Positions 5,774 to 12,910 of a stretch of DNA of 33,942 bases are shown here, piece after piece. The DNA is taken from the NCBI GenBank assembly GCA_900542475.1, contig UQNO01000023.1, positions 1-33,942 on the forward strand, in the 5' to 3' direction. Under the pieces are notes generated by a model that saw nothing but the letters and a program-made list of their open reading frames with translations, was not told the DNA's origin and did not search any database. Position 1 is the stretch's first letter. Each line of letters begins with the position of its first letter. The DNA is from an uncultured Bacteroidota bacterium. Its GTDB lineage: Bacteria; Bacteroidota; Bacteroidia; Bacteroidales; F082. Position numbers and translations under genes: made by a program.

Positions 5774-7132
5774 TTAATCACTGAATATTATTTGAAAAAT
5801 TGTTTTAGTTTTTTCAGTGATTTTGAATCTGTCATCGATACGATGACCGACAATCCATACTATTTCGCCCTCATTATCGGTTAAAATAACGGTGTTTTTT
5901 TTCTGAAAAGCCGTGAAATCGTTGTCATTGAAAAAATCCGAGACAAGTTTTGTGCCATTCATGCCTAGAGGGCGGAAGCGGTCGCCTTTCTGCCAAAAAC
6001 GCGTTTTCAAAGGAAGTTTCAGAGTATTGTAGTCCAATTGGGCAATATTAGAATTTGAAGTCCGGAGTTTAAAGTCTGGAGTTTTTGAGAAACAATCACA
6101 TTCAAGACCATCGATGACATTGGGGGCATTAAAGGAATTAGGGAATATATCGATAGTGTTTTTCTCAATAACCAATTGATATTCATGTGAATAAAATTCT
6201 TTACCAGATTCTCCGTCAATGGCAGCGAATATCGATTCGCATTGGGAGAAAGAGAAGCCGAAATCACGAATCCATTCAAAAAGGAGTTGCTTTAAATGAT
6301 TTCCCGACTCCGCCACGCTCCGTTTGAAGTGACATTTTGGAATTGAGTGCAAAACGCCGTCAACGGTTTCAATTTGCGAGAGTTTTTCTTTGACAAGTTT
6401 TCTATATAATTGATTTTCAGAGGCTAAACAAGTGATTGATTCAAGGATTTTCTCTCTTGCTTGAGGTTTTATTGCATCGAACTCTGTCATCAGTTCGTGG
6501 CGGATTTTATTTCTTAAAAAAACCGCATCTTTATTGGTGCTGTCTTCTCGCCAAGCGATATTGTTGTCTGCTGCGAATTTTTTGATTTCCTCACGCGATG
6601 CCCACAGCAACGGTCTGACATACACACCGTTACAAGGCTGCATGGCTTTTAGTCCTTTAATACCGGAGCCTCGTAAGAGATTGATAAAAAACGTCTCGAT
6701 TTGGTCGTCGGCATGATGAGCGAGGGCTATTTTGTCGAAATGAAGATTTCCCCATTCGCCGCGCTCGTTTGGAAGCACCGATGTGGTGTTGGCGGCATTA
6801 GTAAGATTGTTAAACCAGGCGTACCGCAGTTCGCGAGCCGCCATCTCGACGGATACCTTGTTGTTTTTAACAAAACCCAAGGTATCGAACTGTCGTACGA
6901 AGAGTTTCACCTTTACTTTTTCAGCATATTTGCGAACGAACATTTCATCGTCATCGGATTCCTTGCCACGAAGATGGAAATTGCAGTGAGCGAAAGCGAT
7001 ATTGTATCCGCCCCGCCTTAACAATTCCGCCAGAACCATCGAGTCAACGCCGCCGCTCAAGGCAACGAGAATACGGTCACCTTCATTAATAAGGCGGTTG
7101 TCATTGATATATTCGCGAAATTGTTCTAACAT
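5774..7132 (-). CDS. tilS: tRNA(Ile)-lysidine synthase TilS
   Basis: TilS uses ATP and lysine to convert C34 of the CAU-anticodon tRNA-Ile to lysidine, so that it reads AUA codons. The 452-residue protein has the PP-loop ATP pyrophosphatase motif SGGVDS at residues 26-31, the AHHADDQIETFFINLLRG segment of the N-terminal domain, RPLLWASREEI, and a C-terminal substrate-binding domain (KLPLKTRFWQKGDRFRPLGM). Two segments look foreign to the family: KCHFKRSVAESGNHLK (encoded by 6298-6334, matching a dispersed repeat) and KTPDFKLRTSN (encoded by a tandem 13/14-base repeat at 6058-6084). Both keep the frame and lie in linker-like regions, so function is probably retained. tRNA modification is cytoplasmic and essential in most bacteria. 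Confidence 0.93.
   Translation of the reverse strand: MLEQFREYINDNRLINEGDRILVALSGGVDSMVLAELLRRGGYNIAFAHCNFHLRGKESDDDEMFVRKYAEKVKVKLFVRQFDTLGFVKNNKVSVEMAARELRYAWFNNLTNAANTTSVLPNERGEWGNLHFDKIALAHHADDQIETFFINLLRGSGIKGLKAMQPCNGVYVRPLLWASREEIKKFAADNNIAWREDSTNKDAVFLRNKIRHELMTEFDAIKPQAREKILESITCLASENQLYRKLVKEKLSQIETVDGVLHSIPKCHFKRSVAESGNHLKQLLFEWIRDFGFSFSQCESIFAAIDGESGKEFYSHEYQLVIEKNTIDIFPNSFNAPNVIDGLECDCFSKTPDFKLRTSNSNIAQLDYNTLKLPLKTRFWQKGDRFRPLGMNGTKLVSDFFNDNDFTAFQKKNTVILTDNEGEIVWIVGHRIDDRFKITEKTKTIFQIIFSD
6058..6084. repeat. Tandem 13/14-base repeat inside tilS
   Basis: AAGTCCGGAGTTT (6058-6070) is followed directly by AAAGTCTGGAGTTT (6071-6084). It encodes part of a linker in TilS. The same motif style appears at 3458-3485 outside any gene. 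Confidence 0.5.
6298..6334. repeat. Dispersed repeat copy embedded in tilS coding sequence
   Basis: On the minus strand the stretch contains CGGAGCG, GCGGAGT and GAAATC in the same order and spacing as the repeat at 7890-7925. By eye 27 of 38 positions agree. It is read in frame as HFKRSVAESGNH in TilS. Confidence 0.5.
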
Positions 7133-7155
7133 GTTATTAATTCTTATTTGCCGGA

Positions 7156-7249
7156 GATTTCTCCACTCGTTTCGCTCGGTCGAAATGACGGCGGGTTATT
7201 TGCTTCGGTCGAAATGACGGCGGGTTATTTGTTTCGGTCGAAATGACGG
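7156..7249. repeat. Dispersed repeat with three 29-bp tandem units
   Basis: The first unit begins with GATTTCTCCACTCGTTTCGC. The 15-base core CGGTCGAAATGACGG then occurs three times, at 7177-7191, 7206-7220 and 7235-7249, with an exact period of 29 and CGGGTTATTTG linking the first two. It fills the spacer between tilS and the upstream hypothetical gene. It belongs to the same family as 7890-7925 and 6298-6334. Confidence 0.75.
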
Positions 7250-7255
7250 CTTTAT

Positions 7256-7873
7256 TTAAAAATACAGGTGAACCAACAAAAATCCTATGCCAAGTCCGAC
7301 TATGGCGCAGATTCCATACCACATCAGTTTTTTCCATGGCGAGGCATCTGGCTCAAGCGACGTCTCTATCTTTTTCTTTGGTATGACATCGCCGACAAAA
7401 ATCTCGTCTTTACCAGCATTCTCTATGGATTCGGGAAGTGCCGGCTCCAAGAAGACAAAGTCGGAATCCTTAATCTTACGAGCCTTGCCACGAAAATAGT
7501 ACTCGACACAATAGTTGTTCTCCAATAGGATTATCACACCGGTGTTGTCATCGTCGGTGCCCTTTGCAACAACCTTTGCACGACGGCCATAGTTCTGTTT
7601 CAAAAGGATTTCATTGTCATCAACAGTGAGATATGCCACGACAGGTTCGACATCTTGCGAGTCCCGCGCCGCAGATGTCAGATAAATGACCAGAAGACTC
7701 ACCGCCAAGGTGCTCAAATCGTCATGCAAGCCAATAATCACTTGATTATCATCAAGTTGATAAAACCAAAAATTCACTTCCGGGTTGAAAGAATGTGGAT
7801 ACAACTTTATCCATTCTTTCACAAGACCGATGATTTCGTCTTTAGGGAGACCGTTAACTTTGATATAATCCAT
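7256..7873 (-). CDS. Hypothetical protein with a C-terminal membrane anchor
   Basis: I do not recognise a family. The 205 residues start MDYIKVNGLPKDEIIGLVKEW, with a soluble alpha/beta-like N-terminal part rich in Asp. A single hydrophobic helix sits at the extreme C-terminus (about 187-204, WYGICAIVGLGIGFLLVHLY) after a Lys/Pro-rich linker. There is no N-terminal signal, so it is probably a tail-anchored inner-membrane protein with its bulk in the cytoplasm. Its ATG directly follows the stop of the flavin reductase gene with no bases between, so the two are co-transcribed. The 29-bp repeats follow its stop. Confidence 0.75.
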   Translation of the reverse strand: MDYIKVNGLPKDEIIGLVKEWIKLYPHSFNPEVNFWFYQLDDNQVIIGLHDDLSTLAVSLLVIYLTSAARDSQDVEPVVAYLTVDDNEILLKQNYGRRAKVVAKGTDDDNTGVIILLENNYCVEYYFRGKARKIKDSDFVFLEPALPESIENAGKDEIFVGDVIPKKKIETSLEPDASPWKKLMWYGICAIVGLGIGFLLVHLYF

Positions 7874-8512
7874 TTATTTTTTTATTTTAGATTTCTCCAC
7901 TCCGCTTCGCTCCGGTCGAAACGAGGGTGTGGAAGTTTTCCTTTTATGCTTGATTTTCTCCACTGAAAAGCCGAATTTGCCGATTTTCTCGCCCAGGGTG
8001 TAGTATTTACCGTGCGAATAGGCAATCAACTCCGCTTGATTAAGTTGAAAAAGACCCGTACTCTGGTCAAAATATTTCTCGTCACCATGTACGGCAACGA
8101 TTTCCGCTACGAACATATCATGAGAACCCAATTCTTTTATTTCCATGACCTTACACTCTATATTCACGGGCGATTCGGCTATCATCGGGGCACTCACCCG
8201 TTCCGCTTGTTCAATGGCGAGATGCATTTCTTTAAATTTGTTGTAATCTCGTCCAGAACGAACTCCGCACCAATCGGTGGCTTTCGCCAAGGCATCTGTC
8301 GTAAGATTTATCACGAACTCCTTTGTTCTTGATATGATTGCATGCGAATGTCGGTCTTTTCTCACGGAGATGTAGCACATCGGCGGGTCAGAGCACACGA
8401 TTCCAGTCCAAGCCACCGTGATGATGTTGTGGTTTTCGGGGCTGTCGCCGCACGACACCATCACCACCGGCAAGGGATATAGCATTGTTCCAGGTTTAAA
8501 ACTTCTTTTCAT
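7874..8512 (-). CDS. Flavin reductase family protein (FMN-binding split barrel)
   Basis: The 212-residue protein has the split-barrel flavin reductase pattern: an N-terminal strand and Pro-rich start (FKPGTMLYPLPVVMVSCG), NIITVAWTGIVCSDPPMCYI, HSHAIISRTKEFVINL, then DYNKFKEMHLAIEQAERV and a final ESPVNIECKVMEIKELGSH. Relatives reduce FMN or FAD with NAD(P)H or are orphan flavoproteins; the substrate is unknown. The last about 17 residues (PSFRPERSGVEKSKIKK) are encoded by a dispersed repeat, so the ancestral stop was probably earlier, near KRKT. It is the first gene of a pair with the tail-anchored hypothetical. Confidence 0.88.
   Translation of the reverse strand: MKRSFKPGTMLYPLPVVMVSCGDSPENHNIITVAWTGIVCSDPPMCYISVRKDRHSHAIISRTKEFVINLTTDALAKATDWCGVRSGRDYNKFKEMHLAIEQAERVSAPMIAESPVNIECKVMEIKELGSHDMFVAEIVAVHGDEKYFDQSTGLFQLNQAELIAYSHGKYYTLGEKIGKFGFSVEKIKHKRKTSTPSFRPERSGVEKSKIKK
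7890..7925. repeat. Dispersed repeat encoding the flavin reductase tail
   Basis: The plus strand reads GATTTCTCCACTCCGCTTCG then CTCCGGTCGAAACGAG. It matches the start of the 7156-7249 repeat and, more loosely, 6298-6334. Here it supplies the C-terminal codons of the flavin reductase. Confidence 0.7.
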
Positions 8513-8522
8513 GTTAATAAAA

Positions 8523-8636
8523 TCAGTCCGTAAAACAATTGTTCTTGTAATATTTCAAGTATTTCCAATGTTCTTTTACTTGAAATATATCTTGAACATG
8601 AATAAATCCTTTACAATCAAATGTCATATAACTCAT
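8523..8636 (-). CDS. Possible 37-residue protein upstream of the flavin reductase
   Basis: An ATG at 8636 opens a frame ending in TGA at 8525-8523, 10 bases before the flavin reductase ATG. The product starts MSYMTFDCKGFIHVQDIFQV and ends in a Lys/Tyr-rich segment (KEHWKYLKYYKNNCFTD) whose composition looks protein-like. An in-frame TAG lies just upstream, so it is not the end of a longer gene. No family is recognised. It could be a leader peptide or a small protein. Confidence 0.25.
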   Translation of the reverse strand: MSYMTFDCKGFIHVQDIFQVKEHWKYLKYYKNNCFTD

Positions 8637-8988
8637 ATCAAATAATTTATCCTAATCAGGCGACAACAGTAACCCGCCATACCAATCTCATCTTTTCATA
8701 TTATCCGAATCCATCGACGCCCGGTTTATCATCAATTTGACAGTACGCAGATGAAAATCCGACAAACAACCAGAAAATCCATTCATAAAACCTCTATTAA
8801 TCCCACATGCAAATTTAGCATAAATTAGCATTCAATTATTTGTTTTAAGGAAATAATTTTACAACAATTGAGACAAATCGCGACAAATCAAGCAAGTTTC
8901 ATCATTTTTGACAATAATTCAAAGCATTATAAAGAGAACAATTGCAGCCTGGCCGGTTTATGGGAGTTGTTGGCGCAATATTTTTTGC
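8637..8988. other. Intergenic stretch between the flavin reductase and korB
   Basis: No supported gene is seen. The minus strand carries a full -7 box (TAAATTTG, 8817-8810) without a good -33 box, followed by a 32-codon frame from ATG 8786. This box is the likeliest start for the flavin reductase transcript and would give a leader of about 290 bases. Confidence 0.35.
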
Positions 8989-9019
8989 AAAAAAATCCCG
9001 TCGATGACGGGATTTTTTT
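8989..9019 (-). terminator. Intrinsic terminator of the korAB operon
   Basis: A perfect 14-bp stem has seven A (8989-8995) plus TCCCGTC on one side and GACGGGA plus seven T (9013-9019) on the other, over the three-base loop GAT. It lies 54 bases past the korB stop. Read on the minus strand it is a GC stem with a seven-base T tract. The symmetry would let it work in both directions. Confidence 0.9.
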
Positions 9020-9073
9020 GATTTTTATAAAGACGCGACAAATCGTGTCTTCACAAGAAATTCATTGGTGATA

Positions 9074-10108
9074 TTATTTGATATCCCATGTTGTGCCGCT
9101 GTTCAGCAGGTCGTCAACAGTTTTGATGTTCGACTTGGCTGATTCGCGTTCGATGACATCTGTGAGACAATTGTCGTATGTAGGAGCTTCCACATTGCGG
9201 ATAACGCCTATAGCGACTGGATACGCCGGAGGCATCATAGAGGCGAGCAACATGTGGACACCTATATTTTCTTCTTTCTCATCGTGAACGAGGATATCTT
9301 TCTCTGTGATGCCGTTTTCGCCGATTGTAACGACTTCGAGTTTGAAGCCGTTGAGGCGGAGGCCCTTGTTACGGTCTTTACCGAAGATGAGAGGTTTACC
9401 GTGCTCGCACTTGACCTGCATATCGTCACGGACATCTTTTCCGGTGATGTTTTCATGAACACCGTTAGAGAAAATCATACAGTTTTGGAGAATCTCAATG
9501 ACTGCCATACCGTCGTGTTTCTGGGCTTTCATGCATATATCCGTGAGTTCCTTGGTATTGATATCAACGCCACGGGCGAAGAACTTGCCGCCTGCGCCGA
9601 TAACGAGCTCACCGACATTGAACGGATCCTCGTATGTACCTTGTGGAGATGTTTTTGTCACTGTGCCACGGAAAGTACATGGTGAGAATTGGCCTTTTGT
9701 CATACCATAGATACGGTTGTTGAACAAAAGGAGGTTCATGTCCATATTACGACGGACAGCGTGGATGAAGTGGTTGCCGCCGATAGCCGTGCAGTCGCCG
9801 TCGCCGGTGATAATCCACACTGAGAGGTCGGGATTTGCAAGTTTCACACCTGTTGCGATAGCGCAAGCGCGGCCATGAATACTGTGGAATCCGTAAGTGT
9901 TCATATAATGAGGGAAGCGTGATGAGCAACCGATACCGGAAACGACGCAGATATCTTCTTTCCTCTTGCCGATTTGCGGAAACACGTCCTGTAATGTCTT
10001 CAAGATAGCGTGGTCACCGCAACCGGGGCACCATTTAACTATCTGATCGTTGACAAAATCTTCTTTAGTAAGATTAACAACCTGATTATTTAAATTTGTG
10101 TTTTCCAT
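9074..10108 (-). CDS. korB: 2-oxoacid:ferredoxin oxidoreductase beta subunit (KorB type)
   Basis: This is the thiamine-diphosphate subunit of a 2-oxoglutarate-type ferredoxin oxidoreductase, which oxidatively decarboxylates a 2-oxoacid to acyl-CoA and reduces ferredoxin. Its 344 residues contain WCPGCGDHAILKTLQ (iron-sulfur and TPP region), the TPP/Mg motif GDGDCTAIGGNHF with NNRIYGMTKGQFSP, and the family's C-terminal extension. It starts 7 bases after korA ends, so the two are one operon. A strong terminator follows. Size and sequence fit the two-gene KorAB form of Bacteroidota better than pyruvate:ferredoxin oxidoreductase. Confidence 0.92.
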   Translation of the reverse strand: MENTNLNNQVVNLTKEDFVNDQIVKWCPGCGDHAILKTLQDVFPQIGKRKEDICVVSGIGCSSRFPHYMNTYGFHSIHGRACAIATGVKLANPDLSVWIITGDGDCTAIGGNHFIHAVRRNMDMNLLLFNNRIYGMTKGQFSPCTFRGTVTKTSPQGTYEDPFNVGELVIGAGGKFFARGVDINTKELTDICMKAQKHDGMAVIEILQNCMIFSNGVHENITGKDVRDDMQVKCEHGKPLIFGKDRNKGLRLNGFKLEVVTIGENGITEKDILVHDEKEENIGVHMLLASMMPPAYPVAIGVIRNVEAPTYDNCLTDVIERESAKSNIKTVDDLLNSGTTWDIK

Positions 10109-10115
10109 GGTAATT

Positions 10116-11957
10116 TTATTTTAAAAGGTCATTAAACTTATTTTCCAACTCCGCTGTGAGGAATGGGAGTCCCTGAATCTTGTTGAATTGTTCGTATTTG
10201 AAGTCAGGCATTTTCTCTCTTAGGTAGTTTGCGAACTGACCGTTGTTATTCTCACAGACGATTATTTTCTTATGGCCGTTCAACACCTTTGCTGTATTCT
10301 TTGGCAGAGGCATGATATGGCGGAAGTGTGCATGTGCCACTGACTTGCCTTCTTCGAGCATCTTTTCGACGACAGAGAGTACCACGCCGTATGTGCCGCC
10401 CCAGCTCACCACAAGGAGGTCGGCATTAGGGTCACCAACGATTTCCTGTTCAGGAATGAAGTTGGCCACACGCTGCACTTTCTCTTCACGAAGTTTTGTC
10501 ATGAGTTGGTGGTTTTGAGGGTCGAGCGAGATATTACCCTTGCCGTTGGATTTTTCGAGGCCGCCGATACGATGACGGAGACCTTCTGTTCCGGGCAGTG
10601 CCCACTGACGGTTAAGTTTTTCCTCATCACGATTGTATGGCTCATAGTCCGGGTCATTGGCTTTTGCGATTGGAGGAACTATAGACGGGAGGTCGGCGAC
10701 TCTTGGGATTCTCAATATTTCAGAACCGTTACCGAGAGATCCTTCTGTAAGGAGGATAACCGGTGTCATGTGTTCCATTGCAAGTTTTGCGGCTTCGTAT
10801 GCTGAATAGAAGCAGTCGGCCGAGCTGCGTGCCGCGAGGACGATAAGAGGTGCGTCGCCATTACGTCCGTAAACGGCCTGCATGAGGTCGCTTTGTTCCG
10901 ACTTGGTCGGGAGACCTGTTGAGGGGCCGCCACGCTGCACATCGACGACGACGAGAGGAAGTTCTGTCATGACAGCAAGACCAAGGGCTTCCGACTTCAG
11001 TGAAAGACCAGGACCAGATGTTGTTGTCACTGCCAGGCAGCCAGCGAATGACGCGCCGAGCGACGAGCAGATACCTGCAATCTCGTCTTCTGCCTGGAAA
11101 GCTTTGACTTTCAAGTTTTTATATTTCACCAACTCTGCAAGGATATCTGTTGCAGGAGTGATAGGATATGAACCGCAGAAGATTTGACGACCCGAGCGTT
11201 CCGCCGCTGCCATCAAACCCCATGCTGTAGCGACGTTACCGGTGATGTCACGGTATTTGCCTTTAGCGAGGTTCGCAGGTTCTATACGATATGTGTTGGC
11301 GAAGATTTCCATTGTGTCGGCATAGCTGTAACCAGCAGCGACTACTATCTGGTTAGCTTTGATGACATCTTGTTTGTTCTTGAATTTATTATTGAAATAC
11401 GCGTTCAGGAGAGTGATGTCACGGTTGAAGAGATACATCACGATACCGAGAGCGAACATATTCTTTGACTTGAGCATGGTCTTGCGGTCCCAACCGAAAT
11501 CTTTCAAAGCCTCAAGTGTCATTGATGTGATAGGGGCCTTGACGACTTTATACTGGCTGAGAGTGTCGTCTTGTGTCGGGTCTGATGTGTAACCGGCTTT
11601 TTCGAGAGCCTTGTCGTTCATCGAGTCGACATCGAAGATGATTGTTGTGCCGGGCTTCAGCCAACGCATATTAGCTTTGATAGAAGCCGGGTTCATTGCG
11701 ACGAGCACATCGCAAAGGTCACCGGTGGTGTGAACCGGTTTATGTCCAAAATGGACTTGGAATCCAGAGACGCCAGACACAGTGCCTTGTGGTGGACGAA
11801 TTTCTCCTGGATAGTCTGGGAAGGTGGCAAAATCGTTGCCTGCCAGAGCTGTTGAGTCGGAAAACAGGTTTCCAGTCAGCTGCATACCGTCACCAGAGTC
11901 ACCCGCGAAACGAATGACAACGTGTTCAAGTTCTACAACTTTTGTTCTGTTAGCCAT
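10116..11957 (-). CDS. korA: 2-oxoacid:ferredoxin oxidoreductase alpha subunit, gamma-alpha fusion (KorA)
   Basis: The 613-residue protein fuses two modules. Residues about 1-200 form the gamma domain (RFAGDSGDGMQLTGNLFS, then FPDYPGEIRPPQGTVSGVSG). Residues about 225-613 form the alpha domain (GSYPITPATDILAELVKYK, TTSGPGLSLKSEALGLA, DVQRGGPSTGLPTKSEQSDL) with the C-terminal transketolase-like part (VSWGGTYGVV). This is the usual layout of KorA in Bacteroidota. With KorB it makes succinyl-CoA (or another acyl-CoA) and reduced ferredoxin. It heads the operon, with a promoter about 80 bases upstream, and is divergent from the ferredoxin gene. Confidence 0.93.
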   Translation of the reverse strand: MANRTKVVELEHVVIRFAGDSGDGMQLTGNLFSDSTALAGNDFATFPDYPGEIRPPQGTVSGVSGFQVHFGHKPVHTTGDLCDVLVAMNPASIKANMRWLKPGTTIIFDVDSMNDKALEKAGYTSDPTQDDTLSQYKVVKAPITSMTLEALKDFGWDRKTMLKSKNMFALGIVMYLFNRDITLLNAYFNNKFKNKQDVIKANQIVVAAGYSYADTMEIFANTYRIEPANLAKGKYRDITGNVATAWGLMAAAERSGRQIFCGSYPITPATDILAELVKYKNLKVKAFQAEDEIAGICSSLGASFAGCLAVTTTSGPGLSLKSEALGLAVMTELPLVVVDVQRGGPSTGLPTKSEQSDLMQAVYGRNGDAPLIVLAARSSADCFYSAYEAAKLAMEHMTPVILLTEGSLGNGSEILRIPRVADLPSIVPPIAKANDPDYEPYNRDEEKLNRQWALPGTEGLRHRIGGLEKSNGKGNISLDPQNHQLMTKLREEKVQRVANFIPEQEIVGDPNADLLVVSWGGTYGVVLSVVEKMLEEGKSVAHAHFRHIMPLPKNTAKVLNGHKKIIVCENNNGQFANYLREKMPDFKYEQFNKIQGLPFLTAELENKFNDLLK

Positions 11958-12037
11958 AATAAATTGAATTTAATTTATTGTATTATAATTACTTAGATTA
12001 TTATTCCTTTTTCAAGGATACCCTCTAAAATATTCTG

Positions 12038-12068
12038 CAAAGGTAAGGATATATTTAATATAAAGAAA
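12038..12068 (-). promoter_or_regulatory. Promoter of korAB
   Basis: On the minus strand TACCTTTG (12045-12038) matches TAnnTTTG, with TTTC (12068-12065) as a -33 box at 19-base spacing (3 of 4 matches). Transcription should start near 12030, giving a leader of about 70 bases. Confidence 0.6.
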
Positions 12069-12113
12069 AATAATCAAGTAATTTTTTTTCGCCAAAAAAA
12101 ATTTAAAAAAAAC

Positions 12114-12144
12114 GTGTGTTGTATTGTAAAATTTTATATTTTTG
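12114..12144 (+). promoter_or_regulatory. Promoter of the ferredoxin gene
   Basis: TATTTTTG at 12137-12144 is a full -7 match; TGTG at 12114-12117 sits 19 bases upstream as a -33 box (3 of 4). An in-frame ATG at 12142 lies inside the -7 box and so cannot be on the mRNA, which decides the start at 12169. Confidence 0.65.
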
Positions 12145-12168
12145 CAGAACATTTTAAACAACAAAAAT

Positions 12169-12336
12169 ATGGCATATAAAATTTTAGACAGCTGTGTGGC
12201 CTGCGGTTCTTGCATCGACGAGTGCCCGGTCGGCGCTATTTCAGAAGGTAGCATCTATTCAATCAATGCAGACAACTGCGTTTCATGCGGAACATGCGCA
12301 AGCGTATGTCCAAACGAGGCTATCGTAGAAGACTAA
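12169..12336 (+). CDS. 2[4Fe-4S] ferredoxin
   Basis: This is a 55-residue clostridial-type ferredoxin, a soluble low-potential electron carrier. Two classic cluster motifs are complete: Cys9, 12, 15 and 19 (CVACGSCIDECP) and Cys37, 40, 43 and 47 (CVSCGTCASVCP). In this fold the last Cys of each motif ligates the other cluster. The start MAYKILDSC is the standard N-terminus and lies 24 bases after the -7 box. It faces korAB across a 211-bp divergent spacer, so it may be the acceptor for KorAB; this is inference from position. A very strong terminator follows. Confidence 0.95.
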   Translation: MAYKILDSCVACGSCIDECPVGAISEGSIYSINADNCVSCGTCASVCPNEAIVED

Positions 12337-12358
12337 TAGATACACACAGTGCACTGGA

Positions 12359-12401
12359 AATAGGTTCGGGCGACCTGCGGTCGCCCGAACCTATTGTTTT
12401 T
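12359..12401 (+). terminator. Strong terminator after the ferredoxin gene
   Basis: A perfect 17-bp stem, 12359-12375 with 12379-12395 (core GGTTCGGGCGACC / GGTCGCCCGAACC), closes on the loop TGC and is followed by GTTTTT. It is the longest perfect hairpin in the window. The minus side has no T tract, so termination is mainly for the plus-strand gene. Confidence 0.9.
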
Positions 12402-12464
12402 GAGCGAACGATGCCGCCCTCGCATTTTTAAAGGCAACTCAAGATTTTATTGCTGACTGCCTGT

Positions 12465-12896
12465 TCATTCAAATCCAAGATTGTTTTTTAGTTGTCTCAT
12501 AACACGGACAAAAGTGTCAAGGTCTTCATCATCGATATCATTCACAACATCATTCATGAAGTTAATGGCGACGTCAGTAGTGATTTTTTCCAAGGCGAAA
12601 GCCTCGTCAGTAAGTTCAATTTTGTTGATTCGACGGTCGTTTTTATCCACCACACGTCTCACAAGGTTCTTTTTCTCCAAAGAATCAATGATTTTTGTCA
12701 CCGAATTTTTGTCTTTTTGAATAATATCGGCGATACTCTGCTGTGACAGAGATTGTTGTTCCCATAAAATATCCAGCACGAGATATTGTTCCGGCGTGAT
12801 ATTGATGCCGTGGTCTTGAAGTTTGTCAAAAAAACATTTTTTAATCCTTGAGTTAAGGATATTCACATTCACGGCTATTTCCTTGATGAGCATCAT
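12465..12896 (-). CDS. MarR-family transcriptional regulator
   Basis: This is a 143-residue winged-helix regulator. The recognition part reads ITPEQYLVLDILWEQQSLSQ, then IADIIQKDKNSVTKIIDSLE and KKNLVRRVVDKNDRRINKIE with the beta-wing DxRD-like DKNDRR, flanked by N- and C-terminal dimerisation helices. MarR proteins are dimers that often repress their own operon and release DNA on binding a small ligand. It is the last gene of the alpha-oxoamine synthase/SDR operon, 14 bases after the SDR stop, so it probably controls that operon or a linked lipid pathway. The ligand is unknown. Confidence 0.9.
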   Translation of the reverse strand: MMLIKEIAVNVNILNSRIKKCFFDKLQDHGINITPEQYLVLDILWEQQSLSQQSIADIIQKDKNSVTKIIDSLEKKNLVRRVVDKNDRRINKIELTDEAFALEKITTDVAINFMNDVVNDIDDEDLDTFVRVMRQLKNNLGFE

Positions 12897-12910
12897 GATC
12901 TTTAATGATT

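Noticed and set aside
7156..7249. CRISPR-like array
   Set aside because: Three units with a 29-bp period have no unique spacers; this is a tandem repeat of a dispersed element, and no cas gene is present.
8868..9071. A 67-residue plus-strand frame before korB
   Set aside because: It reads through the perfect terminator hairpin at 8989-9019, has no promoter and no protein-like features.
12142..12168. Upstream in-frame start for the ferredoxin
   Set aside because: The ATG at 12142 lies inside the -7 promoter box, so it would not be on the transcript.
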